A DNA stretch of 64,000 nt, taken from Ixodes scapularis. Its lineage: Eukaryota > Arthropoda > Arachnida > Ixodida > Ixodidae. Positions within the stretch are counted from its first letter, which is position 1. Each line of letters begins with the position of its first letter. A program made the translations under genes and the position numbers. The stretch covers positions 31,850,080 to 31,914,079 of the forward strand of contig NW_024609884.1 in NCBI RefSeq assembly GCF_016920785.2. The letters run 5' to 3'. This document shows positions 11,168-19,236 of this stretch, piece by piece. The notes beneath the pieces were generated by a model. It saw only the letters and a program-made list of their open reading frames with translations. It did not search any database and was not told where the DNA came from.

Positions 11168-12524
11168 TAGGGGTGTGCGAATATTGAAATTTTCGAATAC
11201 GAATAAGACAAAAAACGGGCTTCAAATATTGAATCGAATATTGAATGTGTGTCTAGTAATAAAAAATGGCAAAACAAGGGGTAACAGCAGGTTTCATTGC
11301 CTTTTTTGAAATGCATAAATGCAGCTGCATTTTACTGGGCTGCAGCAGACTAAAGAACTTCTAGTAATGCACTCATTAAAAAATATTGTGTAGGAAAATT
11401 AACTGCTCAACGTGTCCAGAAAGTAAGCGCTCACAACGTGCCGTGTCAACATTTCCGCCAGTAGAAACCCTTTCACTCGTGAAACTTGCGAAATTTCACT
11501 AAAGTTTGAAGAAGTTTGACTTATGGACAGTGTTACCCGGCTGCTACACGAATATTTAAAATTTTGGGAAACGAATAATTTATAGAAAGTACTTTATTTT
11601 ATATTTCAAGAAAGGTTACCAATGCTTAAGAGCGAAAATATGCGCTTTAAACGCTTTCATTAGTTATTAATGTGAACCAGTGATGCCAATAAACCCAACA
11701 AATATTGCACTTTCCCTCCGCCAGGCAGAGTCGTAGCTTTTTTTAAATTTTCGCGCATGCGCACAAAAGTTGAACTTCAGTCGAACCTTTGTCAAACATC
11801 ACGTTGAAAAAGTCGAACTTGGTCAAACTCGAACCTGGGCAGGTTCGCGACGTCCCTGGTTTTGACTAGGGGTGTCGCAAACTTCTGTTGAACCAAATTT
11901 TTTGGTCGAACTTTCAGGGTTCGACTGGGTCGAACCCCGAAAGTTCGACCTAAAAATCCGGTTCGACAAAAGTTCGCGACACCCCTAGTTTTGACTGCGC
12001 AGGAGTGGCAGGAGTTGTTGTCAATGGCGATGCAATGTTACTCGCTCCTAGCTTTTTCTTTTTTAAATTTTCAAACATTTATATTAGATAACACTCTCGA
12101 GAATCATTTTATATTTATATTTCGCTCTCGAGGTTTATTTTATTGTATCAATTTATAGAACGAGCAATTACATCACGTATTGCTATTAAAGTGCCACACA
12201 ATAAACGGCTTGGTGAAAAAGAAACCGAAACTGATCCTATCTTGCTGCCATCGGACAGACAGAAACAGAGCAGACCGATAACGCACGCATCATACGCCTT
12301 TCTCAGTAAATAAACATATTCATAGGGGAATGCGTGGCAGGCAGATAATTCGTCACTTGTTAGAATATTCAAAGCTTGTGCAAATATTCGCCGTTTTTTT
12401 CCGAATATTTGGCTTTGCCAAATATTCAGGAACTTCTGAATATGCAATTTTCGAATCGAATATGTTTCGAATAAGGAAAATATTCGATTCGTATTTGAAA
12501 TGTTGAATATTCGCACACCCCTTG
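11168..12524. mobile_element. TIR element with GGGGTGTGCGAATATT ends
   Basis: The left end AGGGGTGTGCGAATATTGAA and the right end (the reverse complement of AGGGGTGTGCGAATATTCAA) are inverted repeats. The CGAATA-rich similarity continues for about 100 bases at each end. The interior is AT-rich and contains the tiny hAT MITE at 11867-11987. It has no transposase frame. It is inserted inside the split CGCTTCGCGGCG element, so it is younger than that copy. The terminal motif is hAT-like; I could not confirm an 8-bp target duplication. Confidence 0.7.
11867..11987. mobile_element. 121-bp hAT-like MITE with perfect 8-bp target duplication
   Basis: The element starts TAGGGGTGTCGC and ends GCGACACCCCTA. 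It is flanked by GTTTTGAC at 11859-11866 and again at 11988-11995, a perfect 8-bp target-site duplication typical of hAT insertions. The interior pairs almost end to end (TTGGTCGAACTTTC/GAAAGTTCGACC), so it is essentially one hairpin. It lies inside the larger element at 11168-12524. Confidence 0.9.
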
Positions 12525-12655
12525 TTAACGCCCATCCCAGTGATACACATGCAACAAAATGTCCATACAGCATGCAATGCGCGTAACGATTGTCGATGAA
12601 ATGTTTGTGTCGACGAAACATGTGTCCATGAAAAGTTGTCTACGAAACGATAGGG

Positions 12656-13040
12656 ACCCCTGTGCAACCGTGGCACTCAGTTCATCGAACAACGTTTCAT
12701 CGACACGCGATGTTCCTTTGACAGCTCAGATTAGCTTTCTTCCTGTAATAAGCTGAATGAGACTGTCGCCACGAAGCGGCGTGTGTGGGTCAGTCAGGTG
12801 GGTTAACATTTTTGTAATGAGCCGCCACAGACTGTCCCCGCAAAGTGGCGTCAACGCGTGTGGGGGTGGGTTAACACACATCCCAGTGATACATGCGTGG
12901 GGAGATGTCCCTACAACATGCAATGCGCATAACGAGTGTCGATGAAATGTTTGTGTCGACAGAACGTATGTCCATGAAAAGTTGTCCCCGAAACGTAATT
13001 CCACAAAACGAGTTTAGACGAAACGATACGGACCCCGGTT
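12656..13040 (-). mobile_element. CGCTTCGCGGCG element, compact - copy
   Basis: It runs from CACTCAGTTCATCGAACAACG through two minisatellite units (CGCCACGAAGCGGCG and CCCCGCAAAGTGGCG, with GGTGGGTTAACA and TTTTGTAATGAGCCGCC), CCCAGTGATACA, GCATGCAATGCGCATAACG, and GATGAAATG and CCATGAAAAG repeats. It ends ACGAAACGATACGGACCCC at about 13038. Its block order is exactly inverted relative to 8135-8735. It abuts the split copy on its left and the Gypsy fragment on its right. Confidence 0.7.
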
Positions 13041-13783
13041 ATGCGAACCACAAGAACCAAGCCTGCACTGCAGAAGGTAAGAAATGCAAGCAGTGTGGAA
13101 AGCTCAACCACTTTGCGAACATCTGCCGATTAAAGCCGAACAAGATAGGCTATGAAGACCCGGAAAGTTGACAGCCTGGAAAGCAAAGAAAGCTACTTTC
13201 TGCATGCCATCTCGTTGAGCCACACACGAAAAGGTGCAGTTTGGAAAGCCGGGATCGACATTGAAGGCAAACCAGTGGTCTGCAACTTTGATACAGGAGC
13301 AAACTGTTCAGGGATTTCGCTCAAGCAACTGCAGGTGATAATACGCAAGGAGTTGGAACCATGCAGTGCACTACTGAACACATTTTTCAGCCAAAAAAAG
13401 AAAGCAGCTGGAAAGTTGACTCTGCAAGTGTCCAGCAAACATGGAGCTGCTCGGGCACACTTTTTCGTTGTGCGAGAGCCGCTGCACGCAACCCTCGGTG
13501 GTGAACTGTCCCAGGAGCCAGGCCTCATCCAACTTGGAGCCAGGGACAACTCTACGGAGCGGCACGACCGTTTGAAGTGGCTTTGAAGGGCCTAGGTGAG
13601 CTATGTGGCGTGGTGTACCATATGAAACTGCACGGATCGCAAGTCAAGTCAGCACGTAGCGTCGCACTGGCCCTCTGTGCCAAGGTCAAGGCTGAACTCG
13701 ACGGGATGAAAGCAAATGGAGTGATAACCTTTATCACCGAACCAATTGAATGGGCCAGCCTGATGGTAGTAGTAGTCAAGTAA
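13041..13783 (+). pseudogene. Broken LTR-retrotransposon (Gypsy-type) gag-pol fragment
   Basis: Three retroelement signatures occur in order but in two frames. Frame 2 (about 13040-13171) encodes a CCHC zinc knuckle, CKQCGKLNHFANIC. Frame 3 (13152-13586) encodes an aspartic-protease core with FDTGAN and a following hydrophobic stretch. Frame 2 again (13577-13783) encodes the region leading into reverse transcriptase (GLGELCGVVYHMKL, then KVKAELDGM, GVITFITEP and EWASLMVVVVK). At least two frame changes break it and the polymerase catalytic core is missing. No LTRs were found. The right end stops at the G/C-rich tract at 13784. The order knuckle-protease-RT is that of Gypsy/Ty3 elements. Confidence 0.8.
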
Positions 13784-13845
13784 GAGGAGGGGGGGGCCTG
13801 GGCCCCGGGCCCCGTGGGCCTCCCCCCTGGCTACGTGCCTGCCTC
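13784..13845 (-). repeat. G-rich repeat end (GTAGCCAGGGGGG type)
   Basis: Read on the - strand the tract begins GGCACGTAGCCAGGGGGGAG and continues as G/C runs. It resembles the common terminus of a dispersed arthropod repeat. It cuts off the Gypsy fragment and probably marks another insertion. Confidence 0.4.
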
Positions 13846-13984
13846 AAAGAGTTTATTGATTTTAAGGTTTGAACATTTACTAAAGCAACACTTGTTTGCA
13901 ACTTCTGTCTTGGGACAAATTTGTAATGGCAATGGCGCCAACGCCAAATCCAGCTCAAGAAATATTATTTGATGCCAGCTCGTC

Positions 13985-14622
13985 CCAGAGCCGTGTATTG
14001 AGAGAGTTTGGTCAATGGGAGGCGCGGGCAGAGCCAGGGCGTGCACCAGACTCTGAAAGAGGGCTTGGCATGCTCTCTTGACCAACCAGAAACCGAAATG
14101 AATCCCCTAGCGGTCGTAGCGAGAAACAGTTCTGATCAAAGGTATATGTTCGAATATGGTTTTAATAAGCGCGTAACAGTGAAGTGTAGTAACTGTTCGG
14201 GTTGAAAATAGGGTGCACATGTTGTTTTGATCATGATCGTGCAGAAAGATGTAAGAAACAAATGCGCCGCTCAACTTTGTTTTGCTCGGACAGAGTACTC
14301 GGACGGCAGATTCCCGGCCCTCGGCGCTTGGCGTAAGGATTATGTCGATCGTTCCGTTTAGTCGCACTCTTCTACCATCATTTTGGATGAGCATGATTGA
14401 AACATCATGTGTACCATATTTTCAGCCACCGAGAGTCACTCCGATGCAGTTATCAGGTTTGTTTCTCGCGACCACCGCCAGGGTATTATTTCCGGCTTCT
14501 GGTTGGCCACATTCGAATTTCTGAAGACGCCCTGGAACACGCCCAGCCCGCTTTCGGCCAATGGCGCCTCCTCATTTGTCTCCTATATTTCCCAACGTTC
14601 CCAACGGATGGCCAAACTCTCT
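13985..14622. mobile_element. Foldback element, copy A (AGAGCCGTG...GAGAGAGTTTGG)
   Basis: The left arm contains CAGAGCCGTGTATTGAGAGA, GACCAACCAGAAACCG and AGCGGTCGTAGCGAGAAAC. The right arm carries the inverted blocks GTTTCTCGCGACCACCGCC, CGGCTTCTGGTTGGCC, GGCCAATGGCGCC and GGCCAAACTCTC. Arms are about 160 bp. A related element with a clearer target duplication is at 15264-16008. The outermost right bases have diverged. Confidence 0.65.
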
Positions 14623-14640
14623 ACATGTACGACTATGGCC

Positions 14641-14862
14641 AACACCACCTAGACAGAAGGCCTCCACACGCGTCATCATAGTCAGATCGATCGAGGCGAG
14701 AGATTGGGCACGAGTGCTGCGTCAGTGTTTGGCTGCGGCTCGTGGCCAATCAGCGCGTCGAAGGTCGGGCTCGGGTCCAATAGCCGACCGAGCGCGATCC
14801 GACTGTGATGACGTTTCATAGAAGAAGAGGAAACCATGCGGAGGCCTGTCTAGGTGGTGTTG
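14641..14862. mobile_element. 222-bp hAT-like MITE with perfect 8-bp target duplication
   Basis: The ends AACACCACCTAGACAG and CTGTCTAGGTGGTGTTG are inverted repeats. CTATGGCC flanks the element at 14633-14640 and 14863-14870, a perfect 8-bp target duplication. The arms continue to pair through GGCCTCC and GTCATCA/TGATGAC and GATC. No coding sequence was found. Confidence 0.85.
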
Positions 14863-15263
14863 CTATGGCCCGTCCTTTTGAATCTAGAGCACATTTACAC
14901 CCAAATACTACTTTAAAAAAAAAAATCATTGCAAATTAAGTTTACAATTTCGGAAAATTGGGAAATCAAAGAAAAATAACCCCGTAAAAAAAACTCCGAA
15001 TTTGACAAGCAATAAACTGCGGGATCGAAAGTGTTGTAGAACTAGCCGACAGATGGCGCCAGTGTGTTATCGGCATCTGATCGGCATCAGAGCCGTCTGG
15101 CATTACTACGTCATCATCGGCTCGTCAGCTCTGACAAACAAATGTGTACCTCAGCCTTTAACTTTTAAGTAATTATATGCAGATATTCGTGTTTGTAACG
15201 AGTTCAACGATGAACGAGTTGTAACTAGTCCATAGAGTAATCACTCTGGACTCTGGTTCTTCC

Positions 15264-16008
15264 AGAGCCCTTTATCGAGAGAGTTTGGCCATACATTGGT
15301 TTGAATAGGCGAGCATCTCAGGGCCAATCACAGGCCGCGAAACAGCCCCTAGCGGTGGTCGTGAACTCTAAATTTGTGACACGACTAATTCAAGCCGTTT
15401 GAGCGTCGCTAGAGTTAAAAGGTGTAACTCTCAGTGACTGAAAACTTTGTGCGTGCGAGGTTTTCGTCACGCCAATATTCAAGTGTAGAATAAACGAACG
15501 TGCGCTCCAAACCAGGGCCAACTTGCTAGAAGCAGCGTCTCAGCTGAGACGGTGAAAGAAAGCACTGCCAAAGCCAGCGCACGAGCCAAGCGGGACTCCG
15601 CGTCTCAAGACGCTCGCGTGCCCACCCTCTGCATGCACTGTTTTCTTTCCGCCAGTCACAGGACACTGTTCTAACAAGCCAACACCAGCAGTGCAAAGAA
15701 AGGCATGGGCACGAGCGCGTGGCTTTGGAAAGTGGCTCCTATGCACGAGTTTTCGTACAAACAAAAGCGTTTTGCTGAGCTAGCTTCACGCGCCTGTACC
15801 TTTGTCTTCACTGCTGACATTTGTGAGATGGAGCAGAAAGGCCGAGATTGAACGCCTCTCAATATTGTGACGTCGCGGTCTCCTGATTGGTCGACGCTAT
15901 GTCACAAATTTAGTTTACGCTCTAAGCGCGGGGGGAATATTCGGCGCTGGCGACGGCCCTTGCTCCGCCTATTGGCCAAACTCTCCCAATACACGGCCAC
16001 GGCTCTGT
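15264..16008. mobile_element. Foldback element, copy B, with 9-bp target duplication
   Basis: GGTTCTTCC occurs immediately outside both ends (15255-15263 and 16009-16017). The left end begins AGAGCCCTTTATCGAGAGAG; the right end, reversed, begins ACAGAGCCGTGGCCGTGTAT followed by TGGGAGAGTTTGGCC. Inner blocks also pair (CTAAATTTGTGACA with TGTCACAAATTTAG). A 9-bp duplication points to a Mutator-like or foldback class. It is non-coding. It shares terminal and internal blocks with copy A at 13985-14622. Confidence 0.75.
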
Positions 16009-16017
16009 GGTTCTTCC

Positions 16018-16645
16018 ATCCTGTAGTCCCACTAGTGCTAGGTTAGTTTAGAATATCAACGTGAGCTTGTACTTTTTTTATTTCACAAAAATTTCTTGTT
16101 TTTGTTGCAGTTTTAGGTCAAATTAATAATCTAAACAAATTTGTAATCATATTTTGAATATGTGATTGCTAGCGCCACATCTTGTAGTGTTTAGAAGCAA
16201 ATTAAAAACGAGGCTTGTCCTAAGTCCGCTAAGGCGCCTAAGGTCATCCCTCTTTTCGGAGGCAAATGTTTGTAGGTTGAATGGTGGTGGTCCGAAATCT
16301 AAAGAAAGTTACGCATTAGTTCCTCCAAATGCGGGTAGGCACCGTAAGGAGAATAACCATAGCTTGGTAAGCATGCTCTTTTTGCGCACATGGGAGAAAG
16401 TGATTAATTACACATATGATTGCTTAATAGCAGCACCACGTGGGTGAAGCCGGTCGCTGGATCTCCTCCGAGTACAGTAACGCAATACTGTTTCTGATTG
16501 AGTACGATAGCAGATATTTGCGTTCTATGGATTTTCATCACTTCATGCAGTGTAATTTAAACTTATTTCAAACGTCTGTACTTCGGCGGGCGCCAGCCTT
16601 TCCTTAACGCTGGCACACCTGTACACCAACTGAAGTGCAATCAAG
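16018..16645. other. Non-coding tract, nothing recognised
   Basis: A frame of 93 codons at 16166-16447 has no recognisable family similarity, signal or splice context and is left unannotated. Confidence 0.4.
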
Positions 16646-16649
16646 TATA

Positions 16650-17094
16650 CAGGGCGTAAAAAAACAAACAAAAAAACTTAACGGGTTTTTGTTACCGCAA
16701 AAACAAACTAGGCATCGCCGAACGCTCATTCTCCGCCCAAAGGTAGCGCTAGAGTTCAGAATCAGATGCCAAAGTTTCAGCCTGATCCGATACCTTATTC
16801 AAAAGTTATAAGTGATTTTCTGAATATTTCAATGGGTAAATGGCGGCCGACGGGGTTTTCGAATACATGGGGCTCTATGGGACCAGAAACCGAAAACGGA
16901 CAAAAATAGGCTCCATTTTCCCATTTGAAATTTTCAGAAAATCACATAATTTTGAATAAGGTATCGGATCGGGCTGAAACTTTGGCATCTGGTTGTGACC
17001 TCTAGCGCTACTGTTGTGCGGAGAATGAGCGTTCGGCAATGCCTAGTTTAATTTTGCAGTTAAAAATTCCTGTTTTTTTTTTTTAGACACCCTG
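16650..17094. mobile_element. TA-flanked foldback MITE, copy 2 (CAGGGCGT...GACACCCTG)
   Basis: Same organisation as 5171-5613: it ends in CAGGGCGT and GACACCCTG with TA on both sides (16648-16649 and 17095-17096). The shared arms include CTCATTCTCCGCCCAAAGGT and CTTATTCAAAAGTTATAAGTG. The right arm has a small deletion in the ATAACTTTTGAAT block. It abuts the next element directly. Confidence 0.85.
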
Positions 17095-17098
17095 TATA

Positions 17099-17775
17099 TA
17101 GGGTGATCCAAGTCGCCAGTCTTGATCTAAAATGGAACGTAAAAATGACGCCTGCATGTAGCAATCTAAACTTTTCGTCAAAGGTGTATTACACAGGTCG
17201 GTTTTTCTTGTAAAATTACAAGCATAACTCTCTTTCTGTAAAAAATAAGGCTAAGAAACTTGCCAGGGTCTACGGCGGGCGGTGACCCAGACCAAATCCA
17301 CTAGCGGGGTGTGTTTGATGCTTGTATTGATAGATGGCGTCTGGAGCAGCGTCCGAAAGTGCAGCCGACCAGCGAAAGAAAGCAGACGACACGCAGACGA
17401 TATCCGTTGGCAGCAAAAGTGCCGTCGTTATGCAGACGCATTTATTTTAACCGAAGGTACATTTCAAAAATATTATGTTAATTTTAATAAACCACGGTGG
17501 TTGCAAGCTGTCGCCATAAGGAAGTAGTACCACCTATCAATATGAACGCCAAACACACCCCGCTACTGAACTCCTGTCGTCTGCTTCGCTGCCCGCCGTA
17601 GACCCTGGGAAGTTTCTTGGCCTTATTTTTTACAGAAAAAGCACTACGCTTTGTAATTTTACAAGAAAAAGCCGACCTGTGAAATACACCTTTGACGAAA
17701 AGTTTAGATTGCTAAGCGCAAACGTCAATTTTTACAGTCCATTTTAGATCGAGCCTGGTGACTTGGACCACCCTA
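17099..17775. mobile_element. TA-flanked foldback MITE, 677 bp (TAGGGTG ends)
   Basis: The left end TAGGGTGATCCAAGTCGCCA and right end (the reverse complement of TAGGGTGGTCCAAGTCACCA) are long inverted repeats. They continue through GATCTAAAATGGA, TTTTCGTCAAAGGTGTATT, TTTTACAGAAA and GGTCTACGGCGGGC. TA lies at both borders. The unique centre of about 240 bp codes for nothing recognisable. Confidence 0.85.
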
Positions 17776-17782
17776 TATGTGC

Positions 17783-17995
17783 GAGAGCAAGTCGTCTGCT
17801 TCTTTCGCAGGCAACGGTGACGTCAGAACGATGCCGAGTTCTGATTGGCTTTGAGTAGAAGGATAGTGGTTAGATCTCAGTGCTAGATGCCTTGAGGTCT
17901 AGCCACTATTTTTTTTTTTCAAACAGCCAATAAGAGCTCGGAGTTCTGACATCATCACAACCCCTGTGGAAGAAGCAGACTAACTTGCCCTCCGC
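17783..17995. mobile_element. Third adjacent foldback element, about 210 bp
   Basis: Left arm blocks GTCTGCTTCTT, TGACGTCAGAAC, GAGTTCTGATTGGCT and ATAGTGGTTAGA pair with TCTAGCCACTAT, AGCCAATAAGAGCTC, GTTCTGACATCATCA and AAGAAGCAGAC on the right. The arms are about 95 bp around a short loop. It begins a few bases after the previous element ends. Confidence 0.75.
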
Positions 17996-18172
17996 ATAAG
18001 AAAGAAAAAACAACCCAAGCAAGTTATTGCTCTTTGTTGTTGATTTTTGTCTTTATTTTTTAATTGATTCGCTGCCACTAATTGTGTTGTGCAGTGTGTG
18101 TCGCATAGTTTCAGTACCTATGTAAAATTTCTTCCTCGCCATCGTAATTTGTGCATCGTTTTCGTTTTGCAG

Positions 18173-18320
18173 GGCTCTTGTCACCGTTGCTGGGATCGGC
18201 TCATTTGTGTATGCCAAGAGGCTGGTAGACAAGCAGCGATATGAGGCTATGAAAGTGCGGGAGCGCATGAAAAACTGCAACACGGGCGATTACGAGCCTC
18301 AGCGCAAGTTCACCTTCTAA
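18173..18320 (+). CDS. Terminal exon of a small predicted membrane protein upstream of Tim10
   Basis: A splice acceptor (TTCGTTTTGCAG) ends at 18172. The following frame, in phase 1, encodes a hydrophobic stretch (ALVTVAGIGSFVYA) that looks like the end of a single transmembrane segment. A basic, Arg/Lys-rich tail follows (KRLVDKQRYEAMKVRERM), then NTGDYEPQRKF and TAA at 18318. This is the pattern of a very small single-pass mitochondrial protein, although targeting is inferred. Earlier exons were not located. It ends 63 bases before the Tim10 ATG with no obvious polyadenylation signal or promoter between, so the two frames may lie on one dicistronic transcript. I recall such an arrangement of Tim10 with a small upstream frame in Drosophila, but could not check it. 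Confidence 0.7.
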
Positions 18321-18383
18321 AAGCCTCTCTGTGTACCTTGGACTTCCTCATTCGCGCCGTTAGCCGGGCCGGAACACGCTAAA

Positions 18384-18686
18384 ATGGCGGGCAACATCCA
18401 ACTAGATCCTTCAAAGCTGCAGCTGGTAGCAGATTTGGAAATAGAAATGATGTCAGACATGTACAACCGCATGACGGCAGCCTGCCAGAAGAAATGCATC
18501 CCTACGAAATACAAGGAGCCGGATCTTTCCAAAGGAGAGAGTGTCTGCCTTGACCGGTGTGTGGCCAAGTACCTGGACATTCATGAGCGCATTGGCAAAA
18601 AGCTCACCACACTGTCCATGCAAGATGAAGAGCTTATGAAGAAAATGCAGGAGCAGCAGGCTACTGCACAGACACAGACTAAGTAG
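18384..18686 (+). CDS. Tim10: Mitochondrial import inner membrane translocase subunit Tim10
   Basis: This intact 100-residue frame has the small-Tim signature: twin CX3C motifs, CQKKC at residues 34-38 and CLDRC at 55-59, separated by 16 residues. In this family they form two disulfides that hold a helical hairpin. The N-terminal part (LQLVADLEIEMMSDMYNRM) and the charged C-terminal helix match Tim10 better than Tim9, Tim8 or Tim13. With Tim9, Tim10 forms the hexameric chaperone of the intermembrane space that carries hydrophobic carrier proteins to TIM22. The length is usual for the family. The ATG is in a good context (AAAATGG) and is the first in frame. The gene is one exon here and sits just downstream of another short coding exon. 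Confidence 0.95.
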   Translation: MAGNIQLDPSKLQLVADLEIEMMSDMYNRMTAACQKKCIPTKYKEPDLSKGESVCLDRCVAKYLDIHERIGKKLTTLSMQDEELMKKMQEQQATAQTQTK

Positions 18687-18800
18687 TGGCTAATTCCTGG
18701 GGCAGTGACTGGGGTGCCAGTTTCCAGGGTGTATTGTTTTATTCATTGTAGTTGAATAGTGTTTGTTACCAAGATTGTTATTAAAGCAAATTGTAGCATT
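18687..18800 (+). other. Tim10 3' UTR with ATTAAA signal
   Basis: After TAG at 18684-18686 the sequence turns non-coding. ATTAAA at about 18778 is a plausible polyadenylation signal. Confidence 0.45.
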
Positions 18801-18869
18801 ATATTTCTTTGCAATCTGCATCGCAGTGGTGCAAGATGTTTGTCCATAATTCGAGGTGTTACCAACATT

Positions 18870-19236
18870 ACCGTAAAATTCCGAGAGATGCCCCACCCCC
18901 GAAAGATAACCCACCCCTATTTTTGGCTTGATTTGCTATTTTTTTTAAACACCGAAAGGTACCCGACTCATAGTAATAGTAGTATTGGGGTCAGTGATGA
19001 CCTCGGCGTAAATGCGGCTAGTTAGCTATGGCGGAATATAAGTGAACGTTGCTAGCTGGGTAGTACAGTCATCTTTGCTTTGTTGCCCCTCGCCACCATA
19101 ACAAGCTTGAAAGGAACATGACTTAGAAGTAGTAATGTTTTAAAATATTCTTCATTGTACACCGAAAGTTAGGCCACTCCATATTTTCAACTTATTTGCT
19201 CTTGATAGGTGGGTTATCTCTCAGGATTTTACGGTA
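18870..19236. mobile_element. MITE with CATTACCGTAAAAT ends
   Basis: The left end CATTACCGTAAAATTCCGAG and right end (the reverse complement of CATTACCGTAAAATCCTGAG) are inverted repeats. They continue into AGATGCCCCACC/GGTGGGTTATCTC. The 5' part also reads AAAGATAACCCACCCCT, which recurs at 48417-48434 in RAB3GAP1 intron 10. No coding capacity was found. Confidence 0.7.

Larger units (their letters stand above)
10370..12655 (-). mobile_element. CGCTTCGCGGCG element, - copy split by later insertions
   Basis: Parts of an inverted copy are visible in order. At 10375-10520 there are CAATCAGTTCATCGAAC, the GTTTCATCGACA units and CGCCGCGAAGCGGCG. At 11125-11167 there are CCTCAGGTGGGTTAACA and TTTTGTAATGAGCCG. 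At 12525-12655 there are CCCAGTGATACAC, GCATGCAATGCGCGTAACG, GATGAAATG, CCATGAAAAG and CGAAACGATAGGGACCCC. A GTGCGAATATT element (11168-12524) sits between two of these blocks. Sequence at 10520-11120 is not explained by the family. Confidence 0.6.

Noticed and set aside
13577..13783. Possible host exon
   Set aside because: The EWASLMVVVVK block and the neighbouring protease and zinc knuckle identify it as retrotransposon.
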